Source: Pedosphaera sp.
GTDB lineage: Bacteria; Verrucomicrobiota; Verrucomicrobiia; Limisphaerales; UBA9464
NCBI GenBank assembly: GCA_009695205.1
Contig: SIBK01000003.1
Coordinates: 59,658 to 123,657 of the forward strand
Length of the DNA: 64,000 nucleotides
Direction: 5' to 3'
Under the pieces are notes generated by a model. That model searched no databases, was not told where the DNA came from, and saw nothing but the letters and a program-made list of their open reading frames with translations. A program made the translations under genes and the position numbers. Below, piece by piece: positions 20,037 to 28,497 of this stretch. Every line of letters starts with the position of its first letter. Within the stretch, counting starts at the first letter, position 1.

Positions 20037-20446
20037 GTTTTAGATTTAAGTGCTTGTGACTGATTTAATCCATTCGGAAATTCCCGCCACGCTTTCGCCG
20101 CCACGCCGATCCAACCGGTGTCCACGCCAGTCGCTGCTCGCAGGATTGGCAGGTCGCGATGCAGTTCAAACCAGATGTGACGACGGGTGAAAGCGATGAA
20201 ATGAACCCAATACGGCCCGTTGATCATCCCAAGCCCGCCAGCTATCACGACCGCTTCGGGATCAAGCACGTTAACGAGCAGTGCGACCTGCGACTCCAGC
20301 GCCTCGCTGGCACTTTGAACAATCTTTTCCGCCACCGAATTGCTAGCGGAGGCGGTGGCGAGCACTTCGCGGCTGGTAGTCGCGTTGCCATGAAGAGCGT
20401 CGAACCACGTCACCCGTGCCGGCCCGGAGGCTATTTCCTCCAGAGT
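20033..20446 (-). pseudogene. C-terminal fragment of a ROK-family sugar kinase/regulator
   Basis: The open frame starts right after a TGA at 20447-20449 and has no credible start. It reads LEEIASGPARVTWFDALHGN, then LLVNVLDPEAVVIAGGLGMI and DLPILRAATGVDTGWIGVAA, the C-terminal half of ROK glucokinase-like proteins. The N-terminal ATP-binding part is absent. ROK proteins phosphorylate sugars or repress sugar operons, which fits the transporter and dehydrogenases downstream. The upstream end is abrupt, consistent with a deletion. Confidence 0.7.
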
Positions 20447-20449
20447 TCA

Positions 20450-20856
20450 TGTCAGCCAGGAAGGCATTCGTTTGAGTTTAAGGTGTGTCGAGATCGGTGC
20501 TGAGTTTCACCAGCATTCCGCTGATGTGCTCGTTCGATCCCGTGCGCGTGAAGAAAACGTTGACGCATGGTTCATGGCTATACACTCGCGGCACCGTCCG
20601 CCTCCGACTAGAACATGCGGTTCGAAATTTAGGACGATTTTTCATCGCGAGAGCTGGCGATGTACATGCTTTGCGCAGACTGCGGGCGACAGAACAATTA
20701 CGACGAAAGCATCATTGCTTCATTTTTTCGGGCTCAGTCTTCCCGTCCCCAATGCGCTCCGATTTCCCACGTTCACTCCGGCACAGCGTCAGGCGGACTT
20801 TCCTTCGTTCCTTCCATGCGCTTAACCGCTCCCCACGGCTTGAGAACCTGAGGCAC
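20450..20856. other. Interval with an unassigned coding scrap
   Basis: On the minus strand, 20478 to about 20580 reads CVNVFFTRTGSNEHISGMLV followed by KLSTDLDTP and TAA. This looks like the end of a real protein, but the family was not recognised and no start is present. The remainder to 20856 shows no convincing frame on either strand, repeat or hairpin. Confidence 0.3.
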
Positions 20857-22833
20857 TCATGGCTTGGCGGGCTGGATTTCGAGAATGGCGTCGAAGAGTT
20901 CACCCTGGCGCAACCCGTCGCGGGTGATGTCGAAGGCAATGATTCGCACGCCCGGCTTCGCGTCGTGTGCAGCGGCGATGCGGAAGGAAAATTTGTCGCG
21001 CGCCTCGGCGGCAACCCGGCCCTCGAGCATCCGTGGCTCGGAGGTGAGGCCTGGCGGAGTATGAATCTCGATGCGATGGCTCTGAGCGCGGGGCTGGAAG
21101 TTGCGCACTTCGAGCTTCAACTCGACCGCTTCGCCCGCGCGAACCGTCGAGCGATACGGCTCAGCGCGCACCCAGAATAGATCGAACCAGTAGCGGTAGT
21201 CCTGCTCCGAACTGAGCGCGCGAAACGCGTCGCGCATCGCGTAGGACCATTTGCGGTAGCGTTCGATGAATTTCGCGGGCCGATCCATCACGAACGAGTG
21301 GCCACCCATCAGCAGATCGGGCTTGAGTCTCTTCAGGTATTCAGCCCCATAGATATAACCTTCCTCCAGGATGGCGCTGTTGTGTGCAACCATCGCTTCG
21401 TGGCCGGTCTGCTTCGGATCATCGGGGTCGCCAAAAATGTTGTCGCCGGTGAAGGCGACTCTACGTCCGTCAATCTCGCCATGCAGGCACAGGGCGAATT
21501 CCGTCTGGCCGGGCATCCAGTCGATGGTGAACTTCTTTCCTTCCCACATGAACGATTCGCCGGACTTGAACGCGCGGTCCACTCGCACACCGTTGACGCG
21601 CGTGCCGTCGACGGCCTTCTTCCCATAGGCCTGAATCGGCGCAGCGTAGTCGAACCATTCCGGGTGCTCCATCTTGTCCACCATGCGGTCGAGCGCCCAG
21701 ATCTGTGCGCCCCATTTCTCGCGCAGATGCGGCGCTTCGAGGAAATGGTCGCCGTGCATGTGCGAGACGACGATGGCGTCGATCGCCTTGAGTCCGAAGT
21801 GCTCACGCATCCCTTCCAGCGCGGTGTCGAGCATCCGCTCGTCCAGCAGCCCACAATCCGATAGCAACGCGTGGCCGTTGTCCGAGAGAATGAGCGAGAA
21901 GTTCGGCCAGAAGTTCGGGCGCTTGAACTTGAACAGGTGCGGTGACACCTGCCAGATGTTCGAGACGACGGTGGGGTTGGAAACCTTGTCCTGATACGCG
22001 ACCGAGCCGCCTTCGGGATCGTAGCCGCGCATGTAAACTTTCTCCAACCGCACCAGCTTGCCGTCATACTGCTGTAACTGCTTCCGCGGCTCACGAACCG
22101 GCGGCCCGTGCGAAGGCAGCAGCCATGCGAGGTCGGAATCGGCGAGTCGCGCCGCAGACTTTCGCAGCGCCCGGATGCCGGCGGCGAAGCCGTAATCCCA
22201 CTCCGTGTCGAACCATGTGTGCATCTTCGCGCCGTCGAGCATCACATCACCGCTGAAAGCGATCACGCGACCACTCTCTCGCAGCCGATACGTCATGCCG
22301 CCGGGACTGGTCCCGCGAGTGTCGATGCACGTGAACTCGTGCCCGCGCCAGACGAACGTGTCGTTGGTCGTGAACGTTCGGTTGAGCGGGACGGGTTGAA
22401 TGGGCGGGCGCACGAAACTGGAGCCATGAATCGTGAACGCATCGCCGAGGCTTACGTTCATCTTGCGAAAGTCCAGCGGGCGCTCGAACAACGTTCGTTC
22501 CGCTTCGGGCACGGCGACCTGGGTGCCACGCTCGCGCCACGGCCCGAGCTTCGATGCGCCCTGGCACTCCTCGCGATGATGGTCGGTGAACAAAACCCAC
22601 TCAACACGCTTTACGCCGATCTCCCCGAGGTGTTCCAGCACGCCGCCCTCGCCGAGATTAATCAGCAGCGCGGCATCGCCGTCACGCAGGACATGGACAT
22701 TGCAGGTGTCCGTCCAGACAAAGAAGTTCGGCAGCGTCCTGGCGTCCGGTTGGGAAAAGCCGGCGGCGGCAAGCGGGCCGCAACCAACGACGAGTGCGGC
22801 GAGCCAAGCGAGCGACGAAGGGAGAGCAATCAT
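20857..22833 (-). CDS. Exported protein with two metallo-beta-lactamase domains
   Basis: From the ATG at 22831-22833 the protein has 658 residues and begins with a signal peptide (LPSSLAWLAALVVGCGPLAA). The first MBL domain (about 30-260) has LFTDHHREECQGA in place of HxHxDH, and LPSHGPPV. The second (about 300-560) has a canonical VVSHMHGDHFLEA, then AFTGDNIFGD and LMGGHSFVMD. The C-terminal 100 residues form an Ig-like or NEW3-like domain (GEAVELKLEVRNFQPRAQSH). Only the second MBL domain keeps the full metal-binding set. It is intact and stands alone between damaged regions. The substrate is unknown. A longer start at 22992 is possible, but it places non-signal sequence before the hydrophobic segment. 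Confidence 0.75.
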   Translation of the reverse strand: MIALPSSLAWLAALVVGCGPLAAAGFSQPDARTLPNFFVWTDTCNVHVLRDGDAALLINLGEGGVLEHLGEIGVKRVEWVLFTDHHREECQGASKLGPWRERGTQVAVPEAERTLFERPLDFRKMNVSLGDAFTIHGSSFVRPPIQPVPLNRTFTTNDTFVWRGHEFTCIDTRGTSPGGMTYRLRESGRVIAFSGDVMLDGAKMHTWFDTEWDYGFAAGIRALRKSAARLADSDLAWLLPSHGPPVREPRKQLQQYDGKLVRLEKVYMRGYDPEGGSVAYQDKVSNPTVVSNIWQVSPHLFKFKRPNFWPNFSLILSDNGHALLSDCGLLDERMLDTALEGMREHFGLKAIDAIVVSHMHGDHFLEAPHLREKWGAQIWALDRMVDKMEHPEWFDYAAPIQAYGKKAVDGTRVNGVRVDRAFKSGESFMWEGKKFTIDWMPGQTEFALCLHGEIDGRRVAFTGDNIFGDPDDPKQTGHEAMVAHNSAILEEGYIYGAEYLKRLKPDLLMGGHSFVMDRPAKFIERYRKWSYAMRDAFRALSSEQDYRYWFDLFWVRAEPYRSTVRAGEAVELKLEVRNFQPRAQSHRIEIHTPPGLTSEPRMLEGRVAAEARDKFSFRIAAAHDAKPGVRIIAFDITRDGLRQGELFDAILEIQPAKP

Positions 22834-23059
22834 GCGGGCAGCGTTGCGACGCCACCCGGCAGCGCGAAGAGCTTGAGGCAAAGGAAGGGTTTCATTAGTC
22901 GCCGCCGATTTTGCCAAAAGCCGGCCGCGGTGCGAGCAAATGCTTGGGCAACCGTTGCACCGACCTGACTCACCACGCTGAACGTCCGTCAACGCCGCGA
23001 GGCGCGCGTTTTAGTTCCAGGAATTCCCCGTCGAAGGGCTGAAGCTCGCGAGTCATGCC

Positions 23060-23180
23060 AGCCCCGTCAGGGGCGAAATCGTTGTAGAGCCAACGCATAA
23101 AACTATTCCCAGCCCCGTCAGGGGCGAAATCGTTGTAGAACCACGCATAAAATTGTTTCAAGCTCCGTCAGGAGCGGCAT
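23060..23180 (+). repeat. REP array, three units
   Basis: Two near-identical units start at 23060 and 23111 with AGCCCCGTCAGGGGCGAAAT followed by CGTTGTAGA and an ACGCATAAAA tail. A third, shorter unit at 23161 reads AGCTCCGTCAGGAGCGGCAT. The spacing is about 50 bases. Each unit holds a GCCCCGTCAGGGGC hairpin. An inverted relative is present at 28132-28185. A RAYT fragment directly follows the array. Confidence 0.8.
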
Positions 23181-23189
23181 CTTCCACGC

Positions 23190-23305
23190 ATGCCAACACC
23201 TACACGCAAATCTATCTCCACGTCGTGTTTGCAGTCGAAGGTCGGCAAAATCGGATCAAACTGGAACACAACGACGAGTTGCAGAAATACATCACCTGCA
23301 ACGCC
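23190..23305 (+). pseudogene. 5' fragment of a RAYT/IS200-like transposase
   Basis: Reads ANTYTQIYLHVVFAVEGRQN and then RIKLEHNDELQKYI, the start of an IS200-like RAYT protein. The ATG at 23189 is one base out of frame (ATGCC where ATGGCC would fit). After about 35 codons the sequence switches abruptly to an antisense piece of another gene. The HuH and tyrosine motifs are absent, so it cannot be active. Confidence 0.7.
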
Positions 23306-23547
23306 ACCGCGCCGCGGCTGATGAGCTGGCGAACCGGTGTCAATTCCGGACGCATTAAAAAATCTCGTCCCAGAAAATCCTCCAGGAATCGCACCACGAT
23401 GGAATAGTGCGACTCGCCGTCCTTGCGGTGCAAACCTTCATGGTGCCAGAAATGCGGCAGGTTCGGCACGATGAACACCAGGTCGCCCGGCTCGAAACCG
23501 GTGAGATGGTCGCCGACCACCCGATGCCCGTAGCTGTTCAAGATCAC
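23306..23547 (-). pseudogene. N-terminal cupin fragment of an AraC-type regulator
   Basis: Minus-strand sequence reads LNSYGHRVVGDHLTGFEPGD, LVFIVPNLPHFWHHEG and SHYSIVVRFLEDFLGRDFLM, the sugar-sensing N-terminal domain of AraC-family regulators. The beginning and the whole DNA-binding C-terminus are missing. Both ends join unrelated sequence: a RAYT piece at 23305 and an Ig-like piece at about 23550. Confidence 0.65.
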
Positions 23548-23550
23548 TTC

Positions 23551-23706
23551 GGCGCCCCCGGCGGTTCTCGAAGTTCAGGAAGGCAGCGAACTCAAGCTCG
23601 AAGTCGCGGTTGAAGGCACGGGTTCCTTTACTTTTCAATGGAAGAAAGGCGGTGCGAATATCCCAGACGCCACTGCCGCCCTTTACAAGAAAACGCCCGG
23701 CGTTAG
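23551..23706 (+). pseudogene. Ig-like domain fragment
   Basis: Reads PAVLEVQEGSELKLEVAVEG and TGSFTFQWKKGGANIPDATA, a bacterial immunoglobulin-like repeat of the kind found in long exported proteins. It lacks a start, is about 50 codons long and ends at TAG just after KKTPGVS. It is flanked by unrelated fragments. Confidence 0.5.
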
Positions 23707-23778
23707 TTCTTGCCCCGCCATGAGGGTGCCCGTCACCTTGATCCCCATGTCCAGTCAAAACCAAGTCTGAGCTTCCCA

Positions 23779-24427
23779 ATGCTTCCCGCCGACTTATCAA
23801 CACGCTTCGTCAAATCTCGCGCGTTGTTCGCCCGGGCCCAAGGCAGCATCGCGGGCGGCGCGCAGACCTATTACGGCGTGCAACCGGATCTGATGATTCT
23901 CGGCAAGGCCATCGGCGGCGGCACGCCATTTGCCGCGCTGGCCGGTCGCGCGTTCGCATTCCAGAAAATCGTCGAAGGCAACGTGGTCCACGCGGGCACC
24001 TTGAACGCCAATCCACTTTGCCTCGTCGCTTCGAAGTGGTGTCTGGACGAAGTGCAGGAACTGGGGGGAGACGCTTCCCGACCCTCTGAATGAACTCAGA
24101 CGGAATCTCATGAACGGTCTGCTTGCATTGGCGGATCAACATGGAGTGCCGCTGCGTCCGCAAGGACCGGGACTCGTGTTCCACTGCACAATGCTGAAGC
24201 CCGGCGCGGTCGAAGGCCCGGTGCGCGACTATCGCGATTACGTTCGCCGTCATGACAGCGCGCGTTGGGCGCATCTGCGGCGTTGCTTGCTCGAGGAAGG
24301 AGTTCGCGCGATCGAGCGCGGACTTTGGTTTATCAGCTTCGCGCACACTGCGGCAGACATCGAGGAGACCCTGCGCCGGGTGGCAAGGGCCTTTTTCAGG
24401 CACGCGACCGATTGGAAATACCCATGA
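23779..24427 (+). pseudogene. Glutamate-1-semialdehyde-aminomutase-like gene with internal deletion and frameshift
   Basis: The N-terminus KSRALFARAQGSIAGG matches the start of class III aminotransferases of the HemL type. It then passes straight to YYGVQPDLMILGKAIGGGTP, which carries the PLP lysine and normally lies about 200 residues later. FAALAGR, EGNVVHAGTLNANPLCLVAS and, after a frameshift near 24075-24095, LALADQHGVPLRPQGPGLVF and ERGLWFISFAHTAADIEETL complete the C-terminus. About half of the enzyme is missing from the middle. The stop overlaps the next start (ATGA at 24424), so this was once an operon with the M81 gene. The N-terminal junction is in frame. Confidence 0.8.
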
Positions 24428-25947
24428 AGAATCGTCCCCGAATCCTTTTCGCCGGGCTGTATCACGAAACCCACACCTTCCTCGAAGGCGTCACGGGCTG
24501 GAACGACTTCACCGTCCTGCGCGGAGACCAAATGCTCGCGGCGAGGGGTGACAGTTCGCCGTTGGGCGGCGCGCTGGAGGCGGTGGTGGAATTGAATTGG
24601 GAAATTGTCCCCACGCTCAATCTCCACGCATTGCCCAGCGCTTTGGTGGCGGATGAGGTTTTCGCGAATTTTTGGGACGAGTTCCGTGTCGCAGCCACGG
24701 CGGAACTGACGCGGGGCATCGACGGCATTTATCTGGTGCTGCACGGGGCGATGACCTGCGAGTCCATTCCCGACGTGGATGGCGAATTTCTGGAGCGCCT
24801 CGCGGGGTTGCCGGGCGCCAAGGGCGTGCCGGTATTCGGCGTGTTCGACCTGCATGCCAATTTCACCCCACGGATGGCGGCACATGCCAACGGACTGGTC
24901 GGATATCGCGAGAATCCACACACCGACGCGCGCGAGTCGGCGGTGCGGGCGGTGCATCTACTCGACCGCGCCTTATCCACGGGGCAGCGACCGAAAATGT
25001 TTTTCGCACACCCTCCCATTGTCTGGCCACCGACCGGCACGGCCACCAACGCGGATCCAATGAAGTCTTTGCTGCGACTCGCGCGCTCACTGGAGAAACG
25101 CAACCCGGAGTTTTGGGAGATCAGTGTCGTGGGCGGATTTGCCTTCGCCGACACGCCTGAGACTGGCGTCAGTTTTGCCATCACGACCTCTGGTGCTGGG
25201 GCGCAGGCAGAAGCGGCGTTGGATGAGTTGTGCGCCTGTGCGATCGAACTCGCGACGTTGGGCAATGTGATTGAGGAGCCGGTGGCCGAGGTGCTGCGGC
25301 GAGTCCCGCGCGAGGCCGCCGGCCTCACCGTGCTGGCCGAGCCGTCCGACAACATTGGTGGCGGCGCGCCCGGTGACGGCACGGGCCTGCTCCGCGCCTT
25401 GATCGAACATGACGCACAAAACGCCGCAGTGTGTCTGTGCGATTCCGGCGCTGTCGAACATCTGCGGGTGCTTCGGCCAGGCGAACGTGTCACGCTCGCA
25501 CTGGGTGGGCGCGGCAGCCGCCTGGACGCAGGACCGTGCAAACTCGAAGTGGAATTACTCACGCTCACCGACGGGCGCTTCGAGCTGGAAGACAAGCAAA
25601 GCCATCTCGCTTCGAGCAGCGGCGACTGGTTCGACATGGGTTTATGCGCCGTGGTCCGGCATCGCGGCATCACCATTCTGCTCACGTCGAATCGCACGCC
25701 GCCGATGGACTTGGGGCAATGGCGTCACGTCGGGCTGGCGCCGGAAAAGTTTTCGCTTATCGGCGTTAAAGCAGCCGTGGCGCATCGGCGTGCCTACGAT
25801 CTCATCGCCGCGCGTCACTATTGGGTGGACACTCCGGGGCCGTGCTCCAGCCGCCTGGCCGCCCTGCCTTATCGCAAACTGCACCGGCCGATTTACCCGC
25901 TCGACCCGCTGGATGAATTGAAATTCAACGAGTTTCGAACTAACTGA
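24424..25947 (+). CDS. M81 family metallopeptidase (MlrC-like)
   Basis: An intact 507-residue protein. The start ATG at 24424 overlaps the previous TGA. N-terminal features are ILFAGLYHETHTFLEGVTGW (the HETNTF-like motif of MlrC proteins) and GIDGIYLVLHGAMTCE, followed by PVFGVFDLHANFTPRMAAHA and the PHTDARE motif. The MlrC C-terminal domain follows (LAEPSDNIGGGAPGDGTGLL). MlrC of Sphingomonas completes microcystin breakdown; relatives in PVC genomes occur in unrelated catabolic loci, so the substrate here is unknown. No signal peptide is visible. It is one of only two intact genes in an otherwise eroded 5 kb. Confidence 0.9.
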   Translation: MKNRPRILFAGLYHETHTFLEGVTGWNDFTVLRGDQMLAARGDSSPLGGALEAVVELNWEIVPTLNLHALPSALVADEVFANFWDEFRVAATAELTRGIDGIYLVLHGAMTCESIPDVDGEFLERLAGLPGAKGVPVFGVFDLHANFTPRMAAHANGLVGYRENPHTDARESAVRAVHLLDRALSTGQRPKMFFAHPPIVWPPTGTATNADPMKSLLRLARSLEKRNPEFWEISVVGGFAFADTPETGVSFAITTSGAGAQAEAALDELCACAIELATLGNVIEEPVAEVLRRVPREAAGLTVLAEPSDNIGGGAPGDGTGLLRALIEHDAQNAAVCLCDSGAVEHLRVLRPGERVTLALGGRGSRLDAGPCKLEVELLTLTDGRFELEDKQSHLASSSGDWFDMGLCAVVRHRGITILLTSNRTPPMDLGQWRHVGLAPEKFSLIGVKAAVAHRRAYDLIAARHYWVDTPGPCSSRLAALPYRKLHRPIYPLDPLDELKFNEFRTN

Positions 25948-26032
25948 CGATTGATTACTGATTGCTCATATCCACCATCCTTCCCATGCCCCATCCCGAG
26001 GTCAGTTACCGCGAGTCCGCCGATACAACCAC

Positions 26033-26720
26033 TTGCATCTTCCATTCAGTCCGTGTGTGGCGTATGGCGATCTCATCTTCGTTTCTGGCCAGGCTTCGGT
26101 GAGGACCTGGCTCGTCGAGCCGGGGCTGAATCAGCCGAATGACGTGACGATGCACCAGGACGGCTTCGTGTATTTCTCTGATCCGGATTTCAAGCAGCGC
26201 AAGAGGGGCGCGGTGTATCGTTTCGTGCGAGGCGGTGTTCCGGAGGCGCTCCCCGGCGAACTCGTGCTGCCGAACGGCGTGGAAATTTCCGCAGATGGCA
26301 AGCTCCTCGTCGTCTCCGACAGCGCGACGAAGCGTTGGTATGCCTACGATTTCAAGCCCGGCTTGGCCAGTCCGGAACAAGCCTGGGCGATGACTCAGGC
26401 CCAACTCGCGTGGTATCGCGAGATGGAAACCTGCGGTGAGCTGGTTCAAATCCGTGATCGCAAACAGCTCGACGCGCACCTGGAGCGTTGGCTCGACCAA
26501 CCCAGCTCAAACCCGAAACCCGAAACCCGAAACTCGAAACCAAAAACCCGAAACTCTGGCCGTCGGCTAAGGCACTGAGCAGACGCCGCTCGACCTGGAC
26601 AGCATCGCCGACCTCGCGAAGCCCGGCGACCTGCTCGCCGCGCGTGGCTTCAAGCCGGCAGACGTCGAGGACATTTTCCCCGGCAACTTCGTGAACTTCC
26701 TGCGGACAGTTTGGAAGTGA
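26033..26720 (+). pseudogene. Chimeric run: RidA start, SMP-30 middle, M19 dipeptidase ends
   Basis: One open frame strings together pieces of three families. About 26036-26100 reads LPFSPCVAYGDLIFVSGQAS (RidA N-terminus). About 26101-26355 reads NQPNDVTMHQDGFVYFSDPD and LPNGVEISADGKLLVVSDSA (SMP-30/gluconolactonase). About 26356-26500 reads PEQAWAMTQAQLAWYREMET and LVQIRDRKQLDAHLERWL (M19 membrane dipeptidase). After a low-complexity stretch, 26581-26720 reads LDSIADLAKPGDLLAARGFK and VEDIFPGNFVNFLRTVWK, the M19 C-terminus. Each piece is incomplete, so no single function is expected. The gene order may preserve an ancestral operon. Confidence 0.65.
26505..26565 (+). repeat. Short-period repeat (CCCGAAA-like)
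   Basis: Several copies of CCCGAAA and close variants follow one another (CCCGAAACCCGAAACCCGAA, then ACTCGAAACC and AAAAACCCGAAACTC). The block separates the two remaining ends of the dipeptidase remnant. Confidence 0.6.
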
Positions 26721-26730
26721 TCCGCCAGCC

Positions 26731-27063
26731 ATGCCCACCACCCCCACCCACATCCGCTACCGCATCATCCCGGTGAACATGTTGATGGCGTTCATCCTTT
26801 ATCTCGACCGAATTTGCCTCGGCGAGATCGTGAAATCGGCGTCCTTCAAAGGGGACGTCTCGCTTTCCAAGGAACAGATCGTGCGCAACCGGCCTTCTGA
26901 ACATCCCGCCTGCAACGCGGCCGAGCAGACACTGATCGGAAGTCCGCCCAACGAGCCGTTGCCCGAAGCTCGCAAGTTCATCGATCAGGTGCAGATGCCG
27001 GAATACGATGTGGCCAAGATGCAGATGTTGCTCGATGGATCCTACAAGAATAACTTGTACTGA
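26731..27063 (+). pseudogene. N-terminal MFS transporter fragment joined to an unidentified tail
   Basis: The start MPTTPTHIRYRIIPVNMLMA and FILYLDRICLGEIVKSASFK are the first membrane helix and loop of a major facilitator transporter, followed by DVSLSKEQI. After that the sequence has no further membrane helices and reads EPLPEARKFIDQVQMPEYDV and AKMQMLLDGSYKNNLY to TGA. The tail was not recognised. The lack of the other eleven helices makes a functional transporter impossible. Confidence 0.6.
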
Positions 27064-27112
27064 TCCTGAGCCGCAGTTCGATTCATGATCTGGATCAACG
27101 CGGTCCGCAGGT

Positions 27113-27448
27113 TCATTTCAAAGTGGCAAGGAATTCAACAAGATCACGGAGGTCCCGCCTGCTCAATGTCTCGCCAAAACCCTCACTGCCGACGATCCGA
27201 TATTCCAGACGCAGGATGAAGTTGCGATACCGTTTGGTGGTCGCGAGAAATTCGTTGTACGGGTTGCCTTCCATCGAACCTCCGGCGACCGCGCCGTCTT
27301 CAATGCGCCAGACTGCGCGGTTCCCCTCCCATCCGTCCAACGTCTTCCCGTCGAACAGCCGCACTACCGCACCTTCTGTATCCGTGGTGGTGAGGGCGCC
27401 AAGAATCAGGAGTACCAGCCCGATCGTCGGGTGAAAAAGAGAGCTCAT
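27113..27448 (-). pseudogene. DUF1080 N-terminus joined to a cytochrome-type C-terminus
   Basis: After a signal peptide (IGLVLLILGALTTTDTEGAV) the protein begins as a DUF1080/3-keto-disaccharide hydrolase domain (RLFDGKTLDGWEGNRAVWRI, YRNFILRLEYRIVGSEGF). It then jumps to GETLSRRDLRDLVEFLATLK, the typical last 20 residues of PVC haem-binding proteins. The intervening region, at least 130 residues of DUF1080 alone, is missing but the frame is kept. The start overlaps the stop of the cupin gene upstream (27445-27448). Confidence 0.65.
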
Positions 27449-27822
27449 GAAATGGGTTCGGTTTGTTCTGGATTTGATACCTCAAACTCATCGGCCGGAT
27501 CGAATGGCGGCATGGGCACATTGATGATGCGAAGTTTGCCGACGGCGCGGTGGACGCAGCCGGGGCGAATCATGACGGTGGTCATGGGCTTGAGTGGAAT
27601 GATTTCGCCGTCGGCCTCGAGATAGCCTTCGCCTTCGAGAACGATGTAGATCTCCGTCATCTTCTGGTGGTAGTGGGCACGGCTGTCCGCGTGGATGTCC
27701 GTGAGGTGCACGGTGGCGAGCGTGTTCCAATCTTCCTTGAAGGCGCGACGTGCCTGGCCGCAGGGACAAGGAGTCGGCGGGATTTCATCGAGCTGGGCGA
27801 CAGCAAAGCGAGAATTTGACAT
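27445..27822 (-). CDS. Cupin-domain protein
   Basis: An intact 125-residue protein with one cupin barrel. Motif 1 reads HYHQKMTEIYIVLEGEGYLE (HxH...E pattern) and motif 2 PGCVHRAVG, so a metal site is likely. Small single-cupin proteins bind or modify sugars and sensors. The sequence lacks features that would assign a substrate. It is coupled to the damaged DUF1080 gene by a four-base overlap. An upstream promoter would lie after 27822, but no clear -35/-10 pair was found. Confidence 0.8.
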   Translation of the reverse strand: MSNSRFAVAQLDEIPPTPCPCGQARRAFKEDWNTLATVHLTDIHADSRAHYHQKMTEIYIVLEGEGYLEADGEIIPLKPMTTVMIRPGCVHRAVGKLRIINVPMPPFDPADEFEVSNPEQTEPIS

Positions 27823-28345
27823 ATAGAAACGGGTGTTGCCTGAGTCCGCTGCCCGGAAGCGGGAAGTTCATTTCGGCCGCCTGAGTGTTCAAAAAGAGGG
27901 TAACAAACAAAGGCTGGCAAATACGGCGATGGATGGTCGGCAAATACGGGCAAAAGTAACCCGCAATCAAACCAAAATATGATCCAGGCCAAAATACTCT
28001 GCGGCGAAAGGCAATGGAGTCAAACATTGATTATTGACATTGTTGCCCACGTACACGGCCACAATGTCGACTGTTTATGTTTGACCCCATTGCCTTCTTT
28101 TTCAAGCCACTCAACGAATGACTGCCTGAATATGCCGCCCCTGACGGGGCTGGAGATTCGTTTGGCTGTGTTTCTACAACGATGCCGCGCCTACGGCGCT
28201 ACGAGTCCGCGCCGGTTACGACTCGCGGAAAATCCTGGCGCGATGCCCCGAAAGGAATGCCAGCTCCGGCAACGCCGCGTCATCGGGCGGGCGCACAACG
28301 GCTGGCCTGCATCAGCGCCGAAGCTTTCGGACACCGCGCGCTGGG
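27823..28345. other. Long intergenic region with an inverted REP copy
   Basis: No convincing gene is seen. At 28132-28185 the sequence GCCGCCCCTGACGGGGCTGG followed by a CTACAACGATG end is the inverse of the 23060-23180 REP units. A further GC-rich stretch, CCGCGCCTACGGCGC, follows. The stretch 27880-28060 is AT-richer than the neighbours and contains several CAAATACGG-like copies (GGCAAATACGGCGATGG and GGCAAATACGGGCAAAA), about 25 bases apart. Confidence 0.5.
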
Positions 28346-28468
28346 AAACCTCCGCCTTCAGTTTCAGAGAAAGCAGAAGTCGCAATGGATTTGCTGCGTC
28401 CGCTGGTGAAAGCTGGACTCGTGAAGCGGGTGGGTACGGTGAAGACCGGGCGCTACGTTCTGAAATGA
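28346..28468 (+). pseudogene. C-terminal winged-helix-like fragment
   Basis: Reads EKAEVAMDLLRPLVKAGLVK followed by RVGTVKTGRYVLK and TGA. The helix-then-wing pattern (LVKAGLVKRVGTxKTGRYxL) resembles the end of a winged-helix DNA-binding domain. No start codon fits and the upstream part is absent. It ends 30 bases before the convergent operon, so it could be the tail of a lost regulator. Confidence 0.4.
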
Positions 28469-28497
28469 GTGCGCCCGCCTGTTGGGAAGATCAATGA

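Noticed and set aside
22970..23161. Small protein with repeated NDFAPDGAG words
   Set aside because: The words are translations of the REP units, and the frame has no start signal or neighbour support.
23060..23180. CRISPR-like array because of three repeats spaced by about 50 bases
   Set aside because: The repeats are palindromic REP units with similar, not unique, spacers; an inverted copy exists elsewhere and a RAYT fragment is adjacent; no cas gene is present.
24424..25947. Microcystin-degradation (mlr) cluster because of an MlrC-like gene
   Set aside because: No mlrA, mlrB or mlrD homologue is in the window; M81 proteins are widespread outside that pathway.
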